Below, piece by piece: positions 8,044 through 12,399 of a stretch of DNA of 12,399 nucleotides (position 1 is its first letter; the number at the start of each line of letters is the position of its first letter). The position numbers were made by a program, and so were the translations under genes. The notes beneath the pieces are model-generated. The model worked only from the letters and a program-made list of their open reading frames with translations, was not told the DNA's origin and ran no database searches. Source of the stretch: Prevotella sp. UBA3675 (lineage in GTDB: Bacteria > Bacteroidota > Bacteroidia > Bacteroidales > Bacteroidaceae); contig DFJI01000034.1 of NCBI GenBank assembly GCA_002372235.1, positions 1-12,399 of the forward strand, given 5' to 3'.

Positions 8044-8937
8044 ATGAGTCAACTACAAAAGTTTACACTCTCCGAATTGAAGGAGATGCTTGATGGTCGT
8101 CATGAGCAGATGGCCAGCAACTTCATTTCCGAGCATCTGCTCGTGGTGAGCAATCCGCCTATTCACCGCTTGCTGTCACGCTTGTCTAGCGAACCGTATC
8201 TGCTGCCCGAGATGCGTGTCATGGTGCTGAAGAAGGGGTATGCGTGTCCTACGGTAAACTTGTTGCCGCAACGATTCGAGGCTGGCGAGTTGGTGTTCTT
8301 GAGTCATAACAGCATCGTTCAGATAGGCGACTATGCCGACGAAATGCAGGGTATCGGTGTCTCTATGACCGACGAGCTGCTCAGTCTGGCCTTCTCGGGT
8401 GATGTGCCGGGACTGTTCGATGGACATGTGCGCGACGTTCACTTCCAGCTCACGCCCAATCAGATGCAGCAGATTGAGCAGATACACACCTTATTATATA
8501 ATATACTGCGGTCGGGCAGCTATTCCTCTAAGTCGGTGCTCCACATGGTGAGTGCTTTCCTTTGGCAGGTTCATCATCTCTATGAGTCGTCGGCTGCGCA
8601 GCATCGTTCGGTACAGTCGCGTGAGCATAGGCTGTTCACCGATTTTGTGCAGTTAGTGAGCAAGTATGGTCCGCAACATCACAACATTGATTTCTATGCC
8701 GGCCAGCTTTGTCTCTCGCCTCGCTACATGAGCACACTGGTGAAGCGGGTGAGCGGAAAGGCAGCCAAGGAATGGATAGACGATGCTATCATCATTCGGG
8801 TGAAAGTGGAGTTGCGCCATTCCGACAAGACCGTTGCCCAGATTTCCGACGAGATGAATTTCCCCAATCCCAGTTTCTTCTGCAAATATTTCAAGCGGCT
8901 CACCGGGCTTACTCCGCAAGCCTACCGGCAGGGGTAG
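8044..8937 (+). CDS. AraC-family transcriptional regulator, divergent to the exporter operon
   Basis: 297 residues from ATG 8044. I prefer this start to the in-frame TTG at 7984, because that TTG is part of the promoter and its extension contains no conserved sequence. The N-terminal 180 or so residues are a sensor-like domain of cupin type (MRVMVLKKGY, GELVFLSHNSIVQIGDYADE), with no recognised ligand motif. The C-terminal 90 residues hold the double helix-turn-helix: first motif LCLSPRYMSTLVKRVSGKAA (222-241), second VAQISDEMNFPNPSFFCKYF (264-283), then the family ending KRLTGLTPQAYRQ (284-296). The protein probably controls the exporter operon that starts 184 bp away in the opposite direction. 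The likely inducer is the exported compound or a stress signal, which the sequence does not reveal. Confidence 0.9.
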   Translation: MSQLQKFTLSELKEMLDGRHEQMASNFISEHLLVVSNPPIHRLLSRLSSEPYLLPEMRVMVLKKGYACPTVNLLPQRFEAGELVFLSHNSIVQIGDYADEMQGIGVSMTDELLSLAFSGDVPGLFDGHVRDVHFQLTPNQMQQIEQIHTLLYNILRSGSYSSKSVLHMVSAFLWQVHHLYESSAAQHRSVQSREHRLFTDFVQLVSKYGPQHHNIDFYAGQLCLSPRYMSTLVKRVSGKAAKEWIDDAIIIRVKVELRHSDKTVAQISDEMNFPNPSFFCKYFKRLTGLTPQAYRQG

Positions 8938-8956
8938 TTCCTCTCTAATAGTGCAT

Positions 8957-8988
8957 AAAAATTTGGGGGCTGCAATGGCAGCCCCCAA
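8957..8988 (-). terminator. Rho-independent terminator, minus strand
   Basis: TTGGGGGCTGC (8963-8973) and GCAGCCCCCAA (8978-8988) form an 11-bp perfect stem with a 4-base loop. The U-tract occurs only on the minus strand (five T after one A, 8961-8957). It therefore ends leftward transcripts (aroC and/or the small RNA). On the plus strand, after the AraC gene, the stem has no U-tract. Confidence 0.8.
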
Positions 8989-9055
8989 CCAACACAAAAA
9001 CTAAACTAGACTTAACTAAAGCTTTTCGGGATTTATCACAAACCCCTTACAGCGA
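8957..9055 (-). ncRNA. Candidate small RNA of about 100 nt between convergent genes
   Basis: A promoter (9059-9090) and an intrinsic terminator (8957-8988) on the minus strand bracket about 100 nt with no coding potential. The 5' part can fold as GGGGTTT/AAATCCC with loop GTGAT (one G-U pair). An unpaired U/A-rich middle (about 8990-9025) follows, then the terminator hairpin. This layout of 5' stem-loop, open region and terminator is that of a trans-acting sRNA. It lies 71 nt past the aroC stop codon, so it could instead be, or overlap, the aroC 3' untranslated region. No Rfam family was recognised by eye. Confidence 0.45.
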
Positions 9056-9058
9056 TTG

Positions 9059-9090
9059 CAAAGTTAAGCATAAATTTGCAGATGCACAAA
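9059..9090 (-). promoter_or_regulatory. Orphan minus-strand promoter in the aroC 3' region
   Basis: Reading leftward: TTTG (9090-9087), 20 bases, then TAACTTTG (9066-9059), a near-consensus Bacteroidetes promoter. An inverted repeat AAATTTG (9072-9078)/CAAATTT (9087-9093) overlaps the -33 element and could be an operator or a weak hairpin at the aroC mRNA end. No gene lies downstream before the terminator, so the transcript would be non-coding. Confidence 0.55.
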
Positions 9091-9125
9091 TTTTTTATAT
9101 ACTTTTTTCGATATTAATTCATTTT

Positions 9126-10229
9126 TTACACCTTTACGGTCCTGTTTACCAAAAAAGAGTCGAGAATAACCATAGCAGCCATCGCTTCTACAACAGGTAC
9201 TGCACGCGGCAGAACGCAAGGGTCGTGGCGGCCCTGTGCGGTGTAGGTGAGCGCATGGCCTTCGGCATCGACCGTCTCCTGCGGACGCAGTAGTGTGGCT
9301 ACCGGTTTGAAGGCTACGCGGAAGTAAATGTCCTGTCCGTTGGAAACGCCGCCCTGAATGCCTCCACTGTGATTAGACCGTGTGGCAAGTGGGGTAGGTG
9401 AGTCGTTTTCAGCTGCCGACTGCTCAGGAGCCACAAAGATGTCGTTCTGCTCCGATCCGCGACTGGCGACACCCAGAAATCCTTCGCCATACTCAAACCC
9501 TTTCACAGCATTGATGCTGAGCATGGCTGCTCCCAACCGCGCATGCAGCTTGTCGAACTCCGGCTCGCCCAGTCCTACCGGGCAGCCTTTCACCACGCAG
9601 GTAATGACACCGCCTATCGTGTCGCCCTCAGCTTTCACTTGTGCAATGAGCTCTTCCATCTGTCGGGCCTTCTCAGCATCAGGGCAGCGCACGGCATTCT
9701 GCTCAATGAGCGAGAGATCGTAGCGCTGATAGTCGCGGTCGAGTGCAATGGTACCCACCTGCGAGGTGTAAGCCTGAACGCTGATGCCCAGTTGGCGGAG
9801 CACAAGCTTGGCCAGGGCTCCGCCCACACAGCGGCTGATGGTGATGCGCGCTGAGGTGCGTCCGCCCCCTCGATGGTCGCGCACACCATATTTATTATAA
9901 TAGGTGTAGTCGGCATGCGACGGGCGGAACAATGTGCGCAGGTTGTCGTAATCCTTGGAGTGCTGGTTCTCGTTGTGTACAACGAAGCCGATGGGGGCTC
10001 CGGTAGAGCGCCCTTCGAACACGCCGCTCAGCAGTTCTACACGGTCGGCCTCCTGGCGCGAGGTGGTGATGTGGCTCTGTCCGGGCCGGCGGCGGTCCAG
10101 CTCATGCTGAATGAAGTCCATGTCTATCTCAATGCCGGCAGGCATGCCGTCGATTACGCCGCCCACGGCGGGACCGTGGCTCTCGCCAAACGTGGTGAGC
10201 GTGAAGAGGGTTCCGAAAGTATTGCGCAT
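9126..10229 (-). CDS. aroC: Chorismate synthase
   Basis: 367 residues, the family's normal length. It converts 5-enolpyruvylshikimate-3-phosphate to chorismate with reduced FMN, the last step of the shikimate pathway to aromatic amino acids, folate and quinones; cytoplasmic. Diagnostic motifs appear in order: TTFGESHGPAVGGVIDG (12-28), RRRPGQS (46-52), HADYTYYNKYGVRDHRGGGR (105-124), AAMLSINAVKGFEYGEGF (224-241), NHSGGIQGGVSNG (286-298) and RHDPCVLPRAVPVVEAMAAM (334-353). The catalytic-region His residues in GESHGP and RHDP are intact. It follows the slyD-like gene by 51 bp in the same direction with no clear promoter or terminator in the gap, so it is probably co-transcribed. The neighbouring genes are not aromatic-pathway genes. 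Confidence 0.97.
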   Translation of the reverse strand: MRNTFGTLFTLTTFGESHGPAVGGVIDGMPAGIEIDMDFIQHELDRRRPGQSHITTSRQEADRVELLSGVFEGRSTGAPIGFVVHNENQHSKDYDNLRTLFRPSHADYTYYNKYGVRDHRGGGRTSARITISRCVGGALAKLVLRQLGISVQAYTSQVGTIALDRDYQRYDLSLIEQNAVRCPDAEKARQMEELIAQVKAEGDTIGGVITCVVKGCPVGLGEPEFDKLHARLGAAMLSINAVKGFEYGEGFLGVASRGSEQNDIFVAPEQSAAENDSPTPLATRSNHSGGIQGGVSNGQDIYFRVAFKPVATLLRPQETVDAEGHALTYTAQGRHDPCVLPRAVPVVEAMAAMVILDSFLVNRTVKV

Positions 10230-10280
10230 GTCGTTATTCTTTTTAGTCGTGTTAGCTTTTGGGAAAGGTAAAGGGCCGTT

Positions 10281-10898
10281 TTAGTGATGGCAGTGACCGC
10301 ATCCGCCCTCGTGGTGGTGATGCTCGTGTCCGCAGCAACCGTCCTTGTGGTCGTGTCCGCAGCCGCCTTCGCAGTCGTCGCACCCACATCCGCAACCTTC
10401 ACCGCTCAGATGGTTCAGCATGTGCTGAATCTCCTCGTTGGTGGCATCGCGATTCTCCAGTACCACTCCCGTGAACTGCAGTGTGCTGCCTGCCAGAGGA
10501 TGGTTCGTGTCAACGGTCACCCCGTCTTCCTCCACCTTGGTCACGCGAGCCATGAAGCGCTTCTCGTCGGCATCCATGAGCGTGATTACGGCTCCTTCGT
10601 AGATGTTCTCATGGTCGAAGTGGCCATTGATGGAGAACATTTCGCGGTTCAGCTTGTGAACGCCCTCGCTGTCATATTCGCCGAATGCCTCGGTGGGCTG
10701 AAGCGTGAAATCAAACTTTTCGCCAGGGGTGAGACCCACGATCTGCTGCTCGAAAGCATCGAGCGTTACGCCGAAACCGCTGATGAACTGGAAGGGATTG
10801 CCCTGCTGGGTCTGTTCCTCCAAGTGCTTTGAGCCGTCGGCATCGATAGAGTGGAGCTGGTAGCTCACTGAAATGTACTTGTTCTGCTGATTGTCCAT
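10281..10898 (-). CDS. slyD: SlyD-like FKBP prolyl cis-trans isomerase with Cys/His-rich tail
   Basis: 205 residues. The FKBP core opens with YISVSYQLHSIDADG (8-22). It then has the family pattern FQFISGFGVTLDAFEQQIVG (36-55) and KFDFTLQPTEAFGEYDSE (61-78). The flap/chaperone insert lies at about 85-140 and ends in VDTNHPLAGSTLQF (129-142), diagnostic of SlyD-type enzymes. Residues 169-205 form a metal-binding tail with 9 Cys and 10 His among 37 residues. In E. coli SlyD such a tail binds nickel and serves hydrogenase maturation; whether that applies here is inference. It acts as prolyl isomerase and chaperone in the cytoplasm (no signal peptide). It is followed at 51 bp by aroC. A perfect TACCTTTG box lies 230 bp upstream, which implies a long leader crossing the 8-bp repeat arrays. 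Confidence 0.92.
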   Translation of the reverse strand: MDNQQNKYISVSYQLHSIDADGSKHLEEQTQQGNPFQFISGFGVTLDAFEQQIVGLTPGEKFDFTLQPTEAFGEYDSEGVHKLNREMFSINGHFDHENIYEGAVITLMDADEKRFMARVTKVEEDGVTVDTNHPLAGSTLQFTGVVLENRDATNEEIQHMLNHLSGEGCGCGCDDCEGGCGHDHKDGCCGHEHHHHEGGCGHCHH

Positions 10899-10958
10899 AA
10901 TCTTCTGTTATTGAATTAAATAATTGATTTGACTTTAGCAAAGTTTCACTTGCCTATT

Positions 10959-10990
10959 GGAGTTTGGGAGTTTAGGAGTATAGGAGTTTG
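10959..10990 (+). repeat. 8-bp tandem array, four units of GGAGTTTR
   Basis: Units at 10959, 10967, 10975 and 10983 read GGAGTTTG, GGAGTTTA, GGAGTATA and GGAGTTTG, head to tail with no spacer. They are complementary to the array at 11072-11095, so a transcript from either strand could pair the two into a long stem. Confidence 0.85.
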
Positions 10991-11046
10991 GACGATAGAC
11001 TGATGGCACCTGACCAATGACAGTACCGACAGCAAGACTAACCTCT

Positions 11047-11095
11047 AAACTCCAGCGGCTGAAAGCCGCGAAAACTCCTAAACTCCTAAACTCCT
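11047..11095 (+). repeat. Inverted copy of the 8-bp array (AAACTCCT) with an embedded hairpin
   Basis: Three perfect AAACTCCT units lie at 11072, 11080 and 11088. A lone AAACTCC unit lies at 11047-11053. Between them is a perfect 6-bp stem GCGGCT (11055-11060)/AGCCGC (11064-11069) with loop GAA. The units are the reverse complement of those at 10959-10990. Confidence 0.85.
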
Positions 11096-11133
11096 TAGAC
11101 ATGCGAAACTCAAATGATTGATCTTTTTGGCGG

Positions 11134-11141
11134 CAAAGGTA
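11134..11141 (-). promoter_or_regulatory. Probable -7 element for the slyD-aroC transcript
   Basis: TACCTTTG on the minus strand is a perfect match to the Bacteroidetes -7 box. No clear TTG is present at the -33 spacing. The inferred start near 11130 would give slyD a leader of about 230 nt containing both repeat arrays. A weaker alternative, AAACTTTG (10946-10939), would give a leader of about 35 nt. Confidence 0.4.
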
Positions 11142-11223
11142 CTGAAAATTTGGTGGAAGCATGAAATATTGCCTCAGTTTTAGGATTCTTTGTGCTTATT
11201 TATATATATAGGTATAGGAATAG

Positions 11224-11257
11224 CTTGAGCCAAGTCAAGTCTTTGATTTGCGTCAAA
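11224..11257 (+). promoter_or_regulatory. Two tandem FNR/CRP-like palindromes
   Basis: CTTGA-N6-TCAAG (11224-11239) and TTTGA-N6-TCAAA (11242-11257) are two 16-bp palindromes with centres 18 bp apart. The second reads TTGATTTGCGTCAA, 9 of the 10 defined positions of the E. coli FNR consensus TTGATnnnnATCAA. The centres lie about 78 and 96 bp upstream of the inferred start of the small secreted-protein gene. An FNR/CRP-family activator is the likely ligand, by analogy. Confidence 0.5.
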
Positions 11258-11294
11258 AAAGAGGGCTGTTTGCGCACACAACACATAAAAAGTC

Positions 11295-11324
11295 TTTGCG
11301 GTTCCCAAAAACGCCTTACCTTTG
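11295..11324 (+). promoter_or_regulatory. Near-consensus promoter of the small secreted-protein gene
   Basis: TTTG (11295-11298), 18 bases, then TACCTTTG (11317-11324) match both elements of the Bacteroidetes vegetative promoter. The inferred start near 11328 leaves a leader of about 155 nt before the ATG at 11485. Confidence 0.8.
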
Positions 11325-11354
11325 CATCGTCAAAAGGAACAAAAGCCTGGCGAC

Positions 11355-11484
11355 AAGGATAACAAAACACATTAATAAAAGTAGGAGCCTGAGATAAAAA
11401 ACAGGTAAAAGATTAACAAAAAGGATAACAATTAACACAAACAGTAATCGAAGGCTCTGAGTAAAAAAAGAAAGGGTAAAAGAA
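11355..11484 (+). repeat. Imperfect tandem duplication of about 66 bp in the 5' leader
   Basis: AAGGATAACAA begins both copies (11355-11365 and 11421-11431). The later block, GAGCCTGAG...AAAAAACAGGTAAAAGA (11386-11412), matches GGCTCTGAG...AAAAAGAAAGGGTAAAAGA (11453-11483). The second copy runs directly into the start codon. In the first copy the equivalent place reads ATTAAC instead of an ATG. The leader is very A-rich, as is common for efficient Bacteroidetes translation starts. Confidence 0.55.
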
Positions 11485-11847
11485 ATGAAAAAGATGATTC
11501 TGATGGTAGTAGCCATGCTCAGCATGACAATGACGTCATACGCTGAGAACGAGAATGCAGAGAACACACTGAGCGTAGAGAGCTACGACATGTCTGTGAA
11601 CTTCCGTAAGTTGGCCGTTGCGCTCGACATGACGGGTGATCAGATGGAAAGTGTGGAGGAGATTCACCGCATGTTCTGCAATGAGATGATTCAGGCTGCC
11701 TATGCCAGCAAGGACGAGCGCCAGAAGCTCGTTGACCTGGCTGTGAAGAAGGATCTTCGATACATGCGCTACGTGCTTGACCAGAAGCAGTACAAGAAGT
11801 ATCAGTTGCTGCTCAACTCAACTCTGATCAACCGTGGTCTGAAGTAA
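11485..11847 (+). CDS. Small exported protein with LTxxQ-like motifs, function unknown
   Basis: 120 residues. A Sec signal peptide, MKKMILMVVAMLSMTMTSYA, probably cleaved after Ala20, leaves a mature protein of about 100 residues that is mostly helical, charged and has one Cys (65). I do not recognise a named family. Two places resemble the LTxxQ motif of Spy/CpxP-type periplasmic proteins: LDMTGDQMESV (47-57) and VLDQKQYKKYQLLL (97-110). This relation is only a suggestion. The gene stands alone between its own promoter and a strong terminator, and its long leader and possible FNR-like sites suggest high, regulated expression. The start is fixed by the signal peptide and the preceding GGTAAAAGAA. 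Confidence 0.85.
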   Translation: MKKMILMVVAMLSMTMTSYAENENAENTLSVESYDMSVNFRKLAVALDMTGDQMESVEEIHRMFCNEMIQAAYASKDERQKLVDLAVKKDLRYMRYVLDQKQYKKYQLLLNSTLINRGLK

Positions 11848-11880
11848 GAATGTAAACACTTTTATTCAACAATTATGGGG

Positions 11881-11912
11881 CGCCTCACTTTGATGTGAGG
11901 CGTCTTTTCTTT
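11881..11912 (+). terminator. Rho-independent terminator after the small exported-protein gene
   Basis: CGCCTCAC (11881-11888) and GTGAGGCG (11895-11902) form a perfect 8-bp stem with loop TTTGAT, followed by TCTTTTCTTTC. It lies 34 bp after the stop codon. Confidence 0.9.
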
Positions 11913-11913
11913 C

Positions 11914-12009
11914 ACTACGCTTTCGTACTTCAGTCGCTATTGTACCAAGCACCTCGGCCAGTCGCCCAGCGAATACCGTCTGAGTCTGCAACCAAAGCTT
12001 GATTTGTAA
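11914..12009 (+). pseudogene. C-terminal remnant of an AraC-family regulator
   Basis: The frame ending at TAA 12007-12009 encodes LSYFSRYCTKHLGQSPSEYR followed by a 10-residue tail. This is the second helix-turn-helix recognition helix and final motif of AraC-family proteins (consensus form LSYFSRxFKKxxGxSPSEYR). An in-frame TGA at 11896-11898 and the absence of any start codon mean that only about 31 residues survive. The loss probably ends at or near the terminator hairpin. The next gene is itself AraC-like, so this may be debris of a tandem duplication or of an older neighbouring regulator. Confidence 0.75.
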
Positions 12010-12051
12010 GACTCATTTATGTTATTCTGCAGTTAATTCGAAGAAAATTAG

Positions 12052-12059
12052 TAACTTTG
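12052..12059 (+). promoter_or_regulatory. -7 element of the downstream AraC-like gene
   Basis: TAACTTTG matches TAnnTTTG. The inferred start, about 7 bases past its centre (near 12062), leaves only about 5 nt before the ATG at 12068. No clear -33 TTG was found at standard spacing. Confidence 0.5.
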
Positions 12060-12067
12060 TACCCGCA

Positions 12068-12399
12068 ATGAAGTTGGATCTGTATATCAACGAGGCTAAC
12101 GACTATGCACGTGACATTCGTGTGCCAATCCTACATCCCCACGTCGCCATTATCCATTACGACGAGGTGGGCGAGATACGCCATTCGCTGAACCGCATCG
12201 ACTGCTACGGCATCTTCCTGCAGCGCGAGTTCCCTGAGAACCTGACCTACGGCATAGGCATCTACCACGAGGGCGACGGCTCGCTAATTGCTTTTGCTCC
12301 GGGACAAATTGGGGGCAAGCGCGATGACGGCAGCAGGCGGCAGTATCACGGTTGGGCGCTGCTGTTCGACCCTGTATTCATCCACGGCACGGAGATTGA
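12068..12399 (+). CDS. AraC-like regulator, N-terminal sensor domain (3' partial)
   Basis: From the ATG the frame stays open to the window end (110 codons plus two bases). The protein begins MKLDLYINEANDYARDIRVP. It continues with a cupin-like pattern: a predicted beta-strand segment YGIFLQREFPENLTYGIGIY, the loop LIAFAPGQIGGKRDD, and HGWALLFDPVFIHGTEI at the end. The last segment (GWALLFxPxFIxGT) is characteristic of the N-terminal domain of Bacteroidetes AraC-family regulators, which normally continue to a C-terminal double helix-turn-helix of about 100 residues. That part is not in the window, so the family call is by N-terminal resemblance only. Its target cannot be inferred because downstream genes are not visible. 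Confidence 0.7.
   Translation, partial: MKLDLYINEANDYARDIRVPILHPHVAIIHYDEVGEIRHSLNRIDCYGIFLQREFPENLTYGIGIYHEGDGSLIAFAPGQIGGKRDDGSRRQYHGWALLFDPVFIHGTEI

Larger units (their letters stand above)
10899..11484. other. 586-bp intergenic regulatory region between divergent slyD and a small secreted-protein gene
   Basis: No convincing gene was found here. From left to right it holds a 4-unit array of GGAGTTTR (10959-10990), a GC-rich hairpin (11055-11069), a 3-unit array of AAACTCCT (11072-11095), a minus-strand -7 box (11134-11141), an AT-rich stretch (about 11195-11215), two FNR/CRP-like palindromes (11224-11257), a plus-strand promoter (11295-11324) and a duplicated A-rich leader (11355-11484). 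Confidence 0.7.

Noticed and set aside
10939..10946. Nearer promoter for slyD (AAACTTTG on the minus strand)
   Set aside because: It lacks the first T of the -7 box and has no -33 TTG; kept only as a weak alternative to the perfect box at 11134-11141.
10959..11095. Possible CRISPR array
   Set aside because: The repeat units are only 8 bp, contiguous, without spacers, and occur in opposite orientations; no cas genes are nearby.
10935..11162. Minus-strand open frame of 75 codons upstream of slyD
   Set aside because: It runs through the 8-bp repeat arrays and the -7 box, has no protein-like pattern, and its stop lies just before the slyD start region; it looks like a chance frame.
11195..11215. 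AT-rich run with alternating TA as a possible origin or attachment site
   Set aside because: It is a short low-complexity stretch without DnaA-box clusters, flanking repeats or an integrase gene.

Overview
The window looks like a chromosomal segment of a Bacteroidales bacterium, most likely Prevotella or a close relative. The evidence is repeated Bacteroidetes-type promoter elements (TAnnTTTG, with the forms TACCTTTG and TAACTTTG recurring upstream of genes), a lack of Shine-Dalgarno sequences, a secreted protein with a C-terminal domain resembling type IX sorting tails, and protein sequences of Prevotella/Bacteroides type. No species can be named from the sequence alone. No rRNA, tRNA, CRISPR array or insertion sequence was seen.

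Layout. (1) 1-1766 is the 3' part of a large secreted protein with an autotransporter-type beta-strand repeat and a probable sorting tail, closed by a strong hairpin terminator. (2) 1882-7859 is a five-gene leftward operon for a complete tripartite ABC exporter: TolC-like outer membrane channel, HlyD-type lipoprotein adaptor, a double ATPase in one chain, and two ABC-2 permeases. It resembles the E. coli ybhGFSR type with a dedicated channel added. A divergent AraC-family regulator (8044-8937) faces it. The shared 184-bp promoter region carries a 14-bp direct repeat: one copy lies where the exporter's -33 element should be, and the other lies inside the regulator's own promoter. (3) 8938-9125 looks empty but holds a promoter and terminator about 100 nt apart on the minus strand, so it probably encodes a small RNA. 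(4) 9126-10898 (minus) holds chorismate synthase and a SlyD-like FKBP prolyl isomerase with a Cys/His-rich metal-binding tail. (5) 10899-11484 is regulatory DNA: inverted arrays of an 8-bp repeat, two tandem FNR/CRP-like palindromes, a near-consensus promoter and a duplicated A-rich leader. (6) 11485-11847 encodes a 120-residue exported protein with two LTxxQ-like motifs, ending in a strong terminator. (7) 11914-12009 is a remnant of the C-terminus of an AraC-family regulator. It is followed at 12068 by the N-terminal part of another AraC-like regulator that runs off the window.

How the parts work together. The exporter genes form one unit that would move a substrate from the inner membrane across the envelope, probably under control of the adjacent AraC protein; the substrate cannot be told. 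slyD and aroC are probably co-transcribed. The small exported protein is a single-gene unit that may respond to an oxygen- or redox-type regulator of the CRP/FNR family. Two kinds of short tandem repeat, with periods of 9 and 8 bp, sit between genes and are not explained by the coding content.
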